Below, piece by piece: positions 23,315 through 32,705 of a DNA stretch of 64,000 bases. Under the pieces are notes generated by a model. That model saw only the letters and a program-made list of their open reading frames with translations, did no database searches and was not told the origin of the DNA. Each line of letters opens with the position of its first letter. Within the stretch, counting starts at the first letter, position 1. The translations under genes were made by a program, and so were the position numbers. Source of the stretch: Sulfuritalea sp. (lineage in GTDB: Bacteria > Pseudomonadota > Gammaproteobacteria > Burkholderiales > Rhodocyclaceae); assembly GCA_030247575.1 (NCBI GenBank), contig JAOTRV010000008.1, forward strand, positions 62,001-126,000, given 5' to 3'.

Positions 23315-23925
23315 GTGATGCTCCTGATTCCACGACGGTAAATGGCGAAAGCGCCTGGCGCGTCGGCCCGCATTTGCCCAGCCTTGCCGCTCAGCAGCGA
23401 TTGCATGACCAGACCCTGGATGCTGCCGATGAACGCGACCACCGCCGCCGAGGTATCGACCTCCGGCGCCACTTCGCCGCGGGCTTTCCCCGCATCGATG
23501 AGGCCGCTCAGGCGTTCCCGGTAGCCCCGGATCAGGGTGCGCGCCATGCGTTTGGCGGGCGTGTCCTCGGCGCGTTGCAACTCGCCGAACAGCAGTCGCG
23601 GCACGCCGGGATGCTCGGCGACGAACTTGATGTGGGCCATGAACACCGCCTCCAGCGCCTGGAGCGGCGAGTCCGCGCCCTGAATGGCACGGTCTACCCG
23701 CTGCAGCAGTCGCTCGGCCACCCACTCCATGACCGCCTGCCAGATTGCATCCTTGCTCGGAAAGTGGCGGAACAGCGCGCCCTGCGTGAGATTCATGCGC
23801 TTGGCAATCGCCGCCGTGGTGATATCGCCGGGATTCTGCTCGGCGGTCAGTTCGACGACGGCTTCGACCGTCACCGCCCGGCGCTGTTCGGCGGGCAGGT
23901 TTCGTGGCTTGGTGCTGACATCCAT
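23311..23925 (-). CDS. TetR-family repressor
   Basis: 204 residues from ATG at 23925; a TTG 15 bases upstream is less likely. The N-terminal HTH (VELTAEQNPGDITTAAIAKRMNLTQGALFRHFPSKDAIWQAV, about residues 25-68) is canonical. The C-terminal ligand domain is of the TetR_C type seen with RND/ABC efflux operons. First gene of the six-gene export operon. It should bind the palindrome just upstream (23937-23970). Confidence 0.93.
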   Translation of the reverse strand: MDVSTKPRNLPAEQRRAVTVEAVVELTAEQNPGDITTAAIAKRMNLTQGALFRHFPSKDAIWQAVMEWVAERLLQRVDRAIQGADSPLQALEAVFMAHIKFVAEHPGVPRLLFGELQRAEDTPAKRMARTLIRGYRERLSGLIDAGKARGEVAPEVDTSAAVVAFIGSIQGLVMQSLLSGKAGQMRADAPGAFAIYRRGIRSIT

Positions 23926-23936
23926 GACGTTTCGAA

Positions 23937-23970
23937 CCAATAAGATAGTAATTGGTTACTATCTTATTGG
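23937..23970. promoter_or_regulatory. TetR operator: perfect 15-bp inverted repeat
   Basis: Arms CCAATAAGATAGTAA and TTACTATCTTATTGG flank a 4-base centre TTGG. AT-rich, and 12 bp upstream of the tetR start codon. Very likely the repressor's own site. Confidence 0.8.
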
Positions 23971-24010
23971 CGCTCCCATGGTCTGTCAAGCAAGGCGTCA
24001 TGCCCGGTTT

Positions 24011-25069
24011 TCAGGGATGGGGCTGGAACAGTTTTCCGCTGGCGACGCCGCCAATGGTCTTGATCAGTGTCAGTGTCCAGATGACGGCCAGCAACGCCCA
24101 CGCCAGCCAGCCGAATGCCAATGGCGTAGCCAGGCCGCTCACCTCGCTCAGGCGCTGGCTTCCGAGCGTGAATGCGCCCAGCGGAAAGGTGAAGGCCCAC
24201 CAGATCAGCGAAAACGGCACCGGAGCGACCTTTCTCACCGACCAGGTAAACAGCGTCGCCAGCACCAGCCAGAAGGCACCGAAGCCCCAGACCAGGAAGA
24301 CAGTCACAAGGTAGGCGGACTTGTCGCCGGCGAAGGGCGCGGCCGCCACCAGATTGAGCATGCTGATCACGATCACGCCCAGCGGCGCGAGGTTGATCCA
24401 GAAGGTCGGCGCCATGTTCGGCGGCAGACGCTTGTGCACGTAGAAGCGATGGAAGGCCAGCGCCAGCAATGCCATGTACATGAAGATGCCGGCGCCGAGG
24501 CCGATGCCGTTGACCGTCAGCGCCAGGTCGCGCAGGACTTCGGGCTGCGCGGCGAGCAGCGGCCCGCCGGCCACCGGAATAACCACCAGACCGACGGGCG
24601 GCATGAAGATGCCGGGCGTGATGTGATCGAGGTTGACATGCTCGCCCTGCAAGATCGAGATCAGCACGGCCAGCGTCAGACCGGACAGCAGCGCCACGCC
24701 CAACCACCAGACGATCAATGCGGCAGTTTCATGGCCGCCGAAGGCACGCAGTTCGCCCGCCAGGACCAGCAACGCAATGCCGTAGGTGGGATAGAAATTG
24801 GCCGCCACCGGATGCTTGAAGGTGGCCGCGACCGCTGGCCAGGCCATTACCCAGCGCAACAGCCAGGGAATGCTGATCAGGACGAACAGCGCCAGGTTGA
24901 ACCAGTGCAGCGCCCAGGCCGGTCCAGTCAGCATGGGCAATTGATGGGAGAAATGCAGCGTCGCGAGGGCGAAGGCGCCGGTACCCATGACGACAGCGGG
25001 CCAGCCGGGAGCGAAGGCCTTGACGATGAGCGCGAAAGTGACGGTAGCAGGCGCGATAGGTAAATTCAT
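24011..25069 (-). CDS. TDT-family transporter (SLAC1/TehA-like)
   Basis: 352 residues, ten predicted membrane helices. The pattern PAVVMGTGAFALATLHFS, DHITPGIFMPPVGLVVIPVAGG and FSLIWWAFTFPLGAFTLGSQRL fits the tellurite-resistance/dicarboxylate transporter family (C4-dicarboxylate, sulfite or tellurite-related). ATG at 25069 overlaps the stop of the CDF gene by 4 bases; a longer frame upstream is the CDF shadow. Confidence 0.85.
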   Translation of the reverse strand: MNLPIAPATVTFALIVKAFAPGWPAVVMGTGAFALATLHFSHQLPMLTGPAWALHWFNLALFVLISIPWLLRWVMAWPAVAATFKHPVAANFYPTYGIALLVLAGELRAFGGHETAALIVWWLGVALLSGLTLAVLISILQGEHVNLDHITPGIFMPPVGLVVIPVAGGPLLAAQPEVLRDLALTVNGIGLGAGIFMYMALLALAFHRFYVHKRLPPNMAPTFWINLAPLGVIVISMLNLVAAAPFAGDKSAYLVTVFLVWGFGAFWLVLATLFTWSVRKVAPVPFSLIWWAFTFPLGAFTLGSQRLSEVSGLATPLAFGWLAWALLAVIWTLTLIKTIGGVASGKLFQPHP

Positions 25070-25983
25070 GGTGGCAAGTGGTCGAGTGGTTGGGCGCAGC
25101 CGTGATCGAGCCCGTTGAACTCGATCTGGATCGTCGGATGCGTGATGTGGAAATGTTCGTGCAGCTCGTGTGCAATCTGATCGAGGAAGGCGTCGCCCGG
25201 ATGCCCGGCAGGCATCACCAGGTGCGCCGTCAGCGCAATGTCCGTGGTACTCATGGCCCAGACATGCAGATCGTGCACATCCGCGACGCCGGGCAGGGCT
25301 CGCAGCAGGGTATCGACTTCGGCGAGAACGACGCTTTCCGGAACGCCGTCGAACAGCAGGTGCAGCGACTGGCGGAACAGGCCCCAGGTGCCGGCAACGA
25401 TCACCAGCGCGATCGCCATGCTGGTCACCGGGTCGAGCCAGGCCCATCCGGTCCAGAGATAGAGGGCACCGGAAGCCACCACGCCGAGCGAAACCAGCGC
25501 GTCGGCCGCCATGTGCAGGAAAGCGCCGCGAATGTTCATGTCGACCTTGCTGCCGGCCATGAACAGCGCGGCGGTCGCGCCATTGACCACGACGCCGACG
25601 GCGGCGACGACCATGATCGTAATGCCGTCTGTCGGCGCCGGGGATTGCAGACGATGAGCGGCTTCCCAGAGCAGCGAGCCCATCGCCACCAGCAGCAGCA
25701 CCGCATTGGCGAAGGCGGCGAGAATCGAGGCGCGCTGCCAGCCGTAGGTATGGCGATGATCGGGCAGCCGCCCCGCGGCCAGCGCCGCCCCCCAGGCCAG
25801 CACCAGCCCGGCGACATCCGAGAGATTGTGGCCGGCATCGGCCAGCAGGGCCAGCGAACCCACCCGCCAGCCATAGACGGCCTCGACCACCACGAAGCCG
25901 ATATTCAGGGCTATGCCAATGGCAAACGCCCGGCTGAATGCTGCCGGGCCGTGGCGGTGGCTGGACAAGTGGCCGGCGCTCAT
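25066..25983 (-). CDS. Cation diffusion facilitator (CzcD-like)
   Basis: 305 residues: His-rich start (HLSSHRHG), six helices with metal-site signatures LLADAGHNLSD (Asp49, His52/Asp56 region) and LHMAADALVS, and a C-terminal cytoplasmic ferredoxin-like domain (about 210-290) ending His-rich. Exports Zn2+/Cd2+/Co2+ in exchange for protons. Coupled to the TDT gene. Confidence 0.93.
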   Translation of the reverse strand: MSAGHLSSHRHGPAAFSRAFAIGIALNIGFVVVEAVYGWRVGSLALLADAGHNLSDVAGLVLAWGAALAAGRLPDHRHTYGWQRASILAAFANAVLLLVAMGSLLWEAAHRLQSPAPTDGITIMVVAAVGVVVNGATAALFMAGSKVDMNIRGAFLHMAADALVSLGVVASGALYLWTGWAWLDPVTSMAIALVIVAGTWGLFRQSLHLLFDGVPESVVLAEVDTLLRALPGVADVHDLHVWAMSTTDIALTAHLVMPAGHPGDAFLDQIAHELHEHFHITHPTIQIEFNGLDHGCAQPLDHLPP

Positions 25984-26019
25984 GCGGCGCCGGCGCCGTA
26001 GCGCAACAAAACCCCCGCT

Positions 26020-26466
26020 CTATTTCCCCTGGAGCCGATACACGTACTCTGTCAACGCCAGGATGCGGCTGCGTGCGGCAGATTCGCTGTCATGCGACGG
26101 GGAGTTTTCAAAGAAAACGGAGCTTTGCATGCGGAACGCGCGGCCCCATATCGGCATTTCCCTTGTGCCGTGCGCCTTCAGTTCCAGCCTGCCGTCGATC
26201 GACTGATATACGCGGTCGAAAGGAAATACACCCTTGTTTTTCGCGGCGAGCACCGTCAGATCGGGCACCTTGGTCGCCAACTGCCCAGCGAAGGATCCGT
26301 TGCCCTTTCCGGCGAGGCCGTGGCACGAGGCACACGCACCTTCATATTCGAACTTTCCCACATCGACCATCTTGTCCGCAGCGACGGCATTCGCGGCACA
26401 AAAGCCCATCATCACCAATGCGGCGTTCGCCAGCGCGATGTTCCTGAAACCGGTTGCGATATTCAT
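26020..26466 (-). CDS. Monohaem cytochrome c
   Basis: 148 residues; ATG at 26466 gives a signal peptide (about 1-30). One haem motif CASCH at Cys45-His49 (EGACASCHGLAGKGNG), and likely axial Met in REMPIWGRAF. Class I periplasmic electron carrier, possibly a partner of a respiratory oxidase or dehydrogenase. It follows the small glycine/methionine-rich gene by 73 bp, the same pairing as at 5148-5770. Confidence 0.88.
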   Translation of the reverse strand: MNIATGFRNIALANAALVMMGFCAANAVAADKMVDVGKFEYEGACASCHGLAGKGNGSFAGQLATKVPDLTVLAAKNKGVFPFDRVYQSIDGRLELKAHGTREMPIWGRAFRMQSSVFFENSPSHDSESAARSRILALTEYVYRLQGK

Positions 26467-26539
26467 GGCGTCTCCATGAGTTGTGTTGAACGATGAGAGC
26501 GCGACGCCGGCCGAACCCGACGCCGCGGCCGCTGTCTCT

Positions 26540-26938
26540 CTATTTGAAAAAGCCACGCGCCTTCATGCGGTCGCAACCATTGTAGCGTGGCGCCGGCAAG
26601 CTTACGCCCTTCTCCTTGGCGCGAAGCTCCATCGCCTGATGATGTTCGGTCTGCAAGGCCTTGCATTCGTCATAGGTCTTGGCGTTGCGCATCTTGCTGC
26701 TGTGGGTCGTGCGCTCTTCGGCGCTCATCAACGCCCAGCCGGGCGTGTTGTCCTTGTCGAAGTTGAAGCGCATCCCCTTGCCGCCCCCCGGACCCATACC
26801 ACCGCCCGGTCCCATGCCTTGCCCGGGTCCCATTCCCTGTCCCGGCCCCATGCCCTGACCGCCGGGAGGTTGCGCGACAACCGGTGCTGCAAGCGATGCG
26901 CCGAGCACTGCCAGCAACGCAACGTAAGTGAGCTTCAT
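26540..26938 (-). CDS. Small secreted protein with Gly/Met-rich repeats
   Basis: 132 residues: signal peptide (MKLTYVALLAVLGASLAAPVVAQ), then six MGPG-type repeats (about residues 28-55), then a charged helical domain (ALMSAEERTTHSSKM...HHQAMELRAKEKGV). Function unknown; Met-rich repeats can bind copper. Related to the protein at 5429-5770 in the helical part. Confidence 0.8.
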   Translation of the reverse strand: MKLTYVALLAVLGASLAAPVVAQPPGGQGMGPGQGMGPGQGMGPGGGMGPGGGKGMRFNFDKDNTPGWALMSAEERTTHSSKMRNAKTYDECKALQTEHHQAMELRAKEKGVSLPAPRYNGCDRMKARGFFK

Positions 26939-27107
26939 GATGAATTCCTTTCTGGTTGGCTACGGGAAACGGGCCGATCTCTATTCGACCTCAAATATTA
27001 GGCTAGACTAATCTACTCCAAATCCAAGCGGTGAATGGTGAGATTTTGTGACATGCCCGATGCGCTGGCAAAATCGCGCTCCCGGCTCGAACACGCTCCT
27101 TATTTCC

Positions 27108-27581
27108 ATGGTCAGTCGCCGACAATTCATGCGGGGGGATTTCAAGGCCCGCCGCACACCGCAACGCCCGCCTTGGGCGCTGACGGAGAATGCCTTCCTC
27201 GGTGCCTGCACTCGCTGCGGCGCCTGCGTGCCTGCCTGCCCGACGCGGATTGTCGTCATGGTGCGCGGTTATCCCGAGGTGGACTTTAAGCGCGGCGAAT
27301 GCACGTTTTGCGGAGCCTGTGCCGCAAGCTGCAAGGATGGCGCCTTGCCGCGCGCCGATGCTCAAGCGCTGCCGTGGAAGACCAAGGCGCGAATCGCCGA
27401 AAATTGCCTCGCGAGACGCGGCGTCGAGTGCCGTGTTTGCGGCGATCCCTGCGCGGTGGCGGCGATCCGCTTCAGTCCGCGCCTCGGCGGGCCGCCCATG
27501 CCGGAAGTCGATGAAGGCTCATGCACGGGCTGCGGCGCCTGCGTGGCGCCGTGTCCGGTTGCTGCGATCAGTATTACTTGA
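27108..27581 (+). CDS. napF: NapF ferredoxin-type protein
   Basis: 157 residues from ATG at 27108 (MVSRRQFMRGDFKARRT, typical NapF N-terminus); an upstream start adds 20 unrelated residues. Four Cys clusters: CTRCGACVPACPT, CTFCGACAASC, CRVCGDPC and CTGCGACVAPCPVAA, housing [4Fe-4S] centres. NapF is a cytoplasmic maturation factor for NapA. It is on the opposite strand from the rest of nap, and its 3' end overlaps napB convergently by 8 bp. Confidence 0.9.
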   Translation: MVSRRQFMRGDFKARRTPQRPPWALTENAFLGACTRCGACVPACPTRIVVMVRGYPEVDFKRGECTFCGACAASCKDGALPRADAQALPWKTKARIAENCLARRGVECRVCGDPCAVAAIRFSPRLGGPPMPEVDEGSCTGCGACVAPCPVAAISIT

Positions 27582-28005
27582 TGTTGCCGGTAAAGCGGTT
27601 TTCGACCAGCGGCGGCGCGTCTACCTGCGGCACGTGGCACTGCGTGCAGTTGTGGCGCGAGGCATCGAAGGTCTTGGTCGCGGCGACAAAGTGGCTGTCA
27701 CCCAGCTTCGGCGAATTCTTCTTCACGTAATTGGCCGGACCATGGCAATCCATGCACTGGTTTTCGGTCAGCGTCACTTCGTCGAAATTATCCACAGCGT
27801 GCGGGATCACCGGCGGCTGCGTGCTGAAAGTGCGCGCCACGACCGGTTGCGTGCCCGGCCGTTTGCCGGCATAGGCCATGACGGCGGGAGCCTTGTCAGG
27901 TGAGGCGACATCCGCGCCGCGCATCGAAACCAAGGGCTCGTAGCTGGCGCAGCCCACGATGATGGTCAGCAGCGATGCCATAAGTATGGTGACGGTTTTC
28001 TTCAT
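27574..28005 (-). CDS. napB: NapB dihaem cytochrome subunit
   Basis: 143 residues: signal segment with a lipobox-like VGC, then two haem motifs CMDCH and CTQCH, and the NapB stretch QPPVIPHAVDNFDEVTLTENQCMDCHG. Small periplasmic subunit delivering electrons to NapA. Last gene of the nap cluster. Confidence 0.95.
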   Translation of the reverse strand: MKKTVTILMASLLTIIVGCASYEPLVSMRGADVASPDKAPAVMAYAGKRPGTQPVVARTFSTQPPVIPHAVDNFDEVTLTENQCMDCHGPANYVKKNSPKLGDSHFVAATKTFDASRHNCTQCHVPQVDAPPLVENRFTGNIK

Positions 28006-28036
28006 GATTGACTCCCGAGACGAGATTGAACGTTGA

Positions 28037-28945
28037 TCACTTCGGCTCCGCTTGCGGGGCGCCGGCTACGCTTGCGACGGTACGGTTGAGACGGGTGCCG
28101 AAGGCAAAGACATCCTTCGAGCAGACATCGATGCAGCGACCGCAATTGGTGCAGTTGGCTTCCAGAATCAATGGCGGCGTCCCGGCTATGGCTTTCAGCG
28201 CCGGACGGATCACCTGCGGTTCGGGACAGACGGCGAAGCAGTCCATGCAGTCGTTGCAGGCGTCGCGCGCCGGCAGTTTGATGCGCATCAGCGAGAACTT
28301 GCCGATCAGACTGTAGAACGCGCCGACCGGACACAGATGGCCGCACCAGCCGTGACGCATGACAAACAGGTCGAAGAGGAACACGGCCAGCAGCACCGCC
28401 CAAGCGAGGCCGAGGCCGAAGAACAACCCGCGATGCATCATCGACACCGGATTGACCATCTCCCAAGCGATGCTGCCGGTCACCGCCGCCGCAACCAGCG
28501 TCATGCCGAGCATCCAGTAGCGCGTCGGCCGGCTGATGTGCGCGCTGCCCTTGAGTCCGAGCCGAACGCGTAGCCAGTAGGCGGCATCGGTCAGCAGGTT
28601 GACCGGGCATACCCAGGAACAGTAGCTGCGGCCGCCAACCAGCAGGTAGAACAGCAGCACGATTATGACGCCGGTCAGCGCCAGTTTCTCCGGCACCTGC
28701 CTTGCCAGAACCGACTGGAGAATGACGTAGGGATCGGTCAGCGGCAGGAAGTTCAGCGTGTAGCTGAAATTCAGATTGCCCTTGACGATCCACAGGCCGA
28801 ACCAGGGGCCGACGAGGAACAGCAGCAGGATGCCGATCTGGCTGCTGCGCCGCAGGATCAGCCATTTGTGCGCAGCGAACCAGCCTTTCGCGGCAACGGC
28901 TTCGACGCCGGGACGGATGGGCGGGGCTTTCAGCGGGGAGTTCAC
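28037..28945 (-). CDS. napH: NapH quinol dehydrogenase membrane subunit
   Basis: 302 residues, four membrane helices and the conserved CSWVCPVN loop, followed by two C-terminal [4Fe-4S] clusters (CNDCMDCFAVCPEP and CTNCGRCIDVC). With NapG it oxidises quinol and passes electrons to NapB/NapA. Starts with a 4-base overlap of the napG stop. Confidence 0.95.
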   Translation of the reverse strand: MNSPLKAPPIRPGVEAVAAKGWFAAHKWLILRRSSQIGILLLFLVGPWFGLWIVKGNLNFSYTLNFLPLTDPYVILQSVLARQVPEKLALTGVIIVLLFYLLVGGRSYCSWVCPVNLLTDAAYWLRVRLGLKGSAHISRPTRYWMLGMTLVAAAVTGSIAWEMVNPVSMMHRGLFFGLGLAWAVLLAVFLFDLFVMRHGWCGHLCPVGAFYSLIGKFSLMRIKLPARDACNDCMDCFAVCPEPQVIRPALKAIAGTPPLILEANCTNCGRCIDVCSKDVFAFGTRLNRTVASVAGAPQAEPK

Positions 28946-29802
28946 AGCTTGCCTCCCTGGAAGGCCTTGGGCAGGCCGACCGGCGCGGGAGGAGTCGGCG
29001 CTGGCGGGACGGCGCCCGGACTTCCCGAAAGCCCCTTGCCGCTTTCATACTTCATGCCCTCGGGCATGTTGTACTGATGCTCGACGTCCGGCGCCACCAG
29101 GCTGCCGCCGGCCTTTTCCTTTTCGACCCAGCCCAGCCGGTAATGCGCGCTGAGTTGCCCCTTGGCCATGTAGAGCGGAAACACCTTGATCGAAGCCACC
29201 TCGGTGGGACAGGCCTTCTCGCACTTGCCGCAGCCCGTGCAGTGGTCGGAATGCACCACCGGGATGAACAAGGTGTGCTTGCCGGTGCGCGCATTGGTTT
29301 GCGGGTCGAGCGTGATGGCCTTGTCGATCACCGGGCAGACGCGGTAGCAGATGTCGCAGCGCAAGCCGAGAAAATTCAGGCAGGTCTCGTGGTCGACCAG
29401 CACCGCGAGCCCCATCTTCGACTTGTTGATGTCCTTCAGGGAATGATCGAGCGCTCCGGTCGGGCAGGCCTTCACGCACGGAATGTCCTCGCACATCTCG
29501 CAGGGTAGCTGGCGCGCGACGAAGTAAGGCGTGCCGGTCGACATCGGCTCTTCCGGCTTGGCCAGGTGCAGGATGTTGTAGGGGCAATCGCGCACGCAGA
29601 GGCCGCAGCGGATGCAGGCCGCGGAGAAGTCGGTTTCCGGCAAGGCACCGGGCGGCCGGATGGCGGCCGGCGGCAAGGCCTTGGCATGTCGCGCATACAG
29701 CCCGACGCCAAGTCCCAGCAGGCCGACGCCGCAGGCCATGCGCGCGGTATCGGCGAGGAACTGGCGACGTGCCGCGGCACTCGGCGTGTTCTCGTTGTCC
29801 AT
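28942..29802 (-). CDS. napG: NapG ferredoxin-type subunit
   Basis: 286 residues. The N-terminus is a Tat-like signal (ARRQFLADTARMACGVGLLGLG). Four cysteine clusters (CIRCGLCVRDCP, CEMCEDIPCVKACP, CLNFLGLRCDICYRVCP, CTGCGKCEKACPTE) bind [4Fe-4S] centres. Periplasmic partner of NapH. The last 30 residues are a Pro/Ala-rich tail (AVPPAPTPPAP) that coincides with a dispersed short repeat and looks non-conserved. Confidence 0.95.
   Translation of the reverse strand: MDNENTPSAAARRQFLADTARMACGVGLLGLGVGLYARHAKALPPAAIRPPGALPETDFSAACIRCGLCVRDCPYNILHLAKPEEPMSTGTPYFVARQLPCEMCEDIPCVKACPTGALDHSLKDINKSKMGLAVLVDHETCLNFLGLRCDICYRVCPVIDKAITLDPQTNARTGKHTLFIPVVHSDHCTGCGKCEKACPTEVASIKVFPLYMAKGQLSAHYRLGWVEKEKAGGSLVAPDVEHQYNMPEGMKYESGKGLSGSPGAVPPAPTPPAPVGLPKAFQGGKL
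28993..29014 (+). repeat. Dispersed short repeat, copy 9 (inside napG)
   Basis: About 20 of 22 bases match the consensus. Antisense to the gene; encodes AVPPAPT in the NapG tail. Confidence 0.65.
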
Positions 29803-29860
29803 GATCGCTGGACGGAGAGCGCATGTTGCTCGCGCCCTCCGCGACTCCATGCATGTTCGA

Positions 29861-32410
29861 TCAGGCCTTGACCACCTTGGCGGCGCACTTCTTGAAGTCC
29901 GTTTCTTTCGAAATCGGACAGGTGGCATCCAGGGTGAGCTTGTTGACCAAGCGGTGCTCGTCGAAGAACGGGATGAAGATCAGTCCCTCCGGCGGCTTGT
30001 TGCGGCCCTTGGTGTCGACCCGCAATTCGATCTCGCCGCGCCGGGTGGATACCTTGACCACGTCGTTGCGCTTCAGCCCGCGCTTCTCGGCATCCTTCGG
30101 ATGCATCCACACCACCGCGTCGGGGAAGGCCTTGTAAAGCTCGGGAGCGCGCCGCGTCATCGAACCGGTATGCCAGTGCTCCAGCACACGTCCGGTGCAC
30201 AACCAGAGGTCGTAGTCCTTGTCTGGCATTTCGGCAGCCGGCTGATAGGGCAGCGCAAAAATCTTGGCCTTGCCGTCGGGATAGCCGTAGAACTTCACCC
30301 CCTCGCCTTTCTTCACATACGGGTCGTAACCCTCGCGGAAGCGCCACAGGGTTTCCTTGCCGTCCACCACCGGCCAGCGCATGCCGCGCACCTTGTGGTA
30401 GGTCTCGAAGGGCGCCAGATCGTGGGCGTGGCCGCGGCCGAATCCGGCATATTCCTCGAACAGGCCCTTCTGGACATAGAAGCCGAAGGCCTCGGACTCG
30501 TCGTTGGTGTAGCCGGCCCAGGCGTGGGCATTGACCTTCGCCAGATCTTCCTTGGGAAACTTGTTGACCTGGCCATTGGCATACAGCACGTCGTACAGGG
30601 TCTTGCCCTTGAGTTCGGGCGCCTTGGCCAGCAGGTCGGCCGGCCAGACTTCCTCGACCTTGAAACGCTTGGAGAATTCCATGTACTGCCAGAGGTCGGA
30701 ACGGGACTCGCCCGGCGCCTTGACCTGCTGGCGCCACATCTGTCCGCGGCGCTCGGCGTTGCCGAACATGCCTTCCTTTTCCATCCACATCGCGCAGGGC
30801 AGGATCAGGTCGGCCGACATGGCGGATACCGTCGGATAGACGTCGGACACCACGACAAAGGCCTTCGGGTTGCGCCAACCCGGATAGATTTCGCCATTGA
30901 CGTTGGGGCCGGCCTGCATGTTGTTGGTGGTGGACGTCCAGTAGAAACCGATCTTGCCGTCCTTCAGCATCCGGCTCTGCAATACAGCGTGGTAACCGAC
31001 CCACTCCGGAATCGTGCCGGGCGGCAGTTTCCACATCTTTTCGGAGAACTCGCGGTGCTTGGGATTCATCACCACCAGGTCAGCCGGCAGGCGATGGGCG
31101 AAGGTGCCAACCTCGCGCGCCGTGCCGCAAGCCGAAGGCTGGCCGGTGAGCGAGAACGGGCTGTTGCCCGGCTCGGAGATCTTGCCCACCAGCAGGTGCA
31201 CGTTGTAGATCATGTTGTTGACCCAGGTGCCGCGCGTGTGCTGGTTGAAGCCCATGGTCCAGTAGGAGGTGACCTTCACCTTCGGATCGGCATAGGCCTT
31301 GGCCAGCGCTTCGAGCCTGTCCTTGGGTACGCCGGAAATCTCGTGCGCCTTGTCCAGGGTGTACTCGGAAACGAACTTGGCGAAGTCATCGAAGCTGATC
31401 GGCGCGTGCTTGTTCGGGTCGCCCTTGGGCTTGCCGTCGGCGCCGGGGTAGCCGTTGTTCATGGCCACCTGCTCCAGTGGATGGTTGGGCCGCAGGCCGT
31501 AGCCGATGTCGGTGACGCCCTTGAAGAAGCCGACGTTCTTCTTGACGAAGTCCTGATTGACCGCCTTGTTCTGGATGATGTAGTTGCAGATGTAGTTGAG
31601 GATCGCCAGGTCGGACTGCGGCTTGAAGATCAGCTCGTTGTCGGCCAGCTCGCAGGAACGGTGGCTGAAGGTCGACAACACGTGAATCTTGACGTGCGGC
31701 GCGGTCAGGCGGCGATTGGTGATGCGCGACCAGAGGATCGGGTGCATCTCGGCCATGTTCGAGCCCCACAGGGCGAAGACGTCGGCGTGCTCGGCGTCGT
31801 CGTAGCAGCCCATCGGCTCGTCGATGCCGAAAGTACGCATGAAGCCGGCCACGGCGGAAGCCATGCAGTGGCGCGCATTCGGGTCGATGCTGTTGCTGCG
31901 GAAGCCGGCCTTCATCAGCTTGGCAGCGGCATAGCCCTCCCACACCGTCCACTGGCCGGAACCGAACATGGCGACCCCGCGCGGACCCTGGGTGGGTTCC
32001 TTGAGCGTCGCCTTGACCTTCTCGGCCATGATGTCGAACGCGGCATCCCAGGAGATCGGGGCGAATTCGCCGTTCTTGTCGAACTTGCCGTCCTTCATGC
32101 GCAAGAGCGGCTTGGTCAGCCGGTCCTTGCCGTACATGATCTTCGACAGGAAATAGCCCTTGACGCAGTTCAGACCCTTGTTCACCGGTGCATCGGGATC
32201 GCCCTGGGTGGCCACCACGCGACCATCCTTGACCCCGACCAGCACGCCGCAGCCCACGCCGCAATAGCGGCAGACGCCCTTGTCCCAGCGCACGCCGTCG
32301 GCGCCCTGCGGGGCCGCCGCCAGCGCCATGCCGGGAATGCTCATGCCGGCGCTGGTGGCCGCGGCGGCGATGGCGTTGGTCTTGATGAATTCACGTCGCG
32401 TCAATTTCAT
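29861..32410 (-). CDS. napA: Periplasmic nitrate reductase catalytic subunit
   Basis: 849 residues. Twin-arginine signal (TRREFIK, residues 4-10), an N-terminal [4Fe-4S] motif (Cys47, Cys50, Cys54, Cys82 in CRYCGVGCG and NKGLNCVKG), and the molybdenum-ligating Cys in [10 protein letters not shown], with the usual molybdopterin-guanine-dinucleotide domains. Reduces nitrate to nitrite in the periplasm. Located between napD and napG. Length is normal for NapA. Confidence 0.97.
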   Translation of the reverse strand: MKLTRREFIKTNAIAAAATSAGMSIPGMALAAAPQGADGVRWDKGVCRYCGVGCGVLVGVKDGRVVATQGDPDAPVNKGLNCVKGYFLSKIMYGKDRLTKPLLRMKDGKFDKNGEFAPISWDAAFDIMAEKVKATLKEPTQGPRGVAMFGSGQWTVWEGYAAAKLMKAGFRSNSIDPNARHCMASAVAGFMRTFGIDEPMGCYDDAEHADVFALWGSNMAEMHPILWSRITNRRLTAPHVKIHVLSTFSHRSCELADNELIFKPQSDLAILNYICNYIIQNKAVNQDFVKKNVGFFKGVTDIGYGLRPNHPLEQVAMNNGYPGADGKPKGDPNKHAPISFDDFAKFVSEYTLDKAHEISGVPKDRLEALAKAYADPKVKVTSYWTMGFNQHTRGTWVNNMIYNVHLLVGKISEPGNSPFSLTGQPSACGTAREVGTFAHRLPADLVVMNPKHREFSEKMWKLPPGTIPEWVGYHAVLQSRMLKDGKIGFYWTSTTNNMQAGPNVNGEIYPGWRNPKAFVVVSDVYPTVSAMSADLILPCAMWMEKEGMFGNAERRGQMWRQQVKAPGESRSDLWQYMEFSKRFKVEEVWPADLLAKAPELKGKTLYDVLYANGQVNKFPKEDLAKVNAHAWAGYTNDESEAFGFYVQKGLFEEYAGFGRGHAHDLAPFETYHKVRGMRWPVVDGKETLWRFREGYDPYVKKGEGVKFYGYPDGKAKIFALPYQPAAEMPDKDYDLWLCTGRVLEHWHTGSMTRRAPELYKAFPDAVVWMHPKDAEKRGLKRNDVVKVSTRRGEIELRVDTKGRNKPPEGLIFIPFFDEHRLVNKLTLDATCPISKETDFKKCAAKVVKA

Positions 32411-32411
32411 T

Positions 32412-32705
32412 TCAGATCTCCTTGTTTTGCGGCGTAGCACGAAGCTTCGCCTCGACTGAGACTTCCGTTTCTGGTTCGGATTCGGTTTGGTGATAGACCA
32501 TGGCGGCCGACATCACTCCATCAAGCTGACCGATGCGCTCGTAGGTGGCCGCGTTGCTGCCCTCGTCCTCGGTTTCGATGGTGACGATCAGCTTGCCTTC
32601 GGGGGAAATGGCATGCACCTCCACCCCGGCCAAGGTGGCCAGCCCCGCCTGAACGACCGCCACGTCGCCCGGCCGGGCGTGGACGATGGCGCTGGAAATG
32701 TTCAT
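32412..32705 (-). CDS. napD: NapD chaperone
   Basis: 97 residues from ATG at 32705 ([31 protein letters not shown]), a ferredoxin-like fold with the NapD pattern [11 protein letters not shown]. It binds the NapA Tat signal to prevent early export. An extended upstream frame is rejected because it would contain the FNR-like promoter. Stop is 1 base before the napA start. Confidence 0.92.
   Translation of the reverse strand: MNISSAIVHARPGDVAVVQAGLATLAGVEVHAISPEGKLIVTIETEDEGSNAATYERIGQLDGVMSAAMVYHQTESEPETEVSVEAKLRATPQNKEI

Noticed and set aside
29612-32437. 941-codon open frame on the plus strand opposite napA
   Set aside because: Antisense shadow of a very well-supported napA in GC-rich DNA; no family resemblance and low-complexity Gly/His/Arg content.
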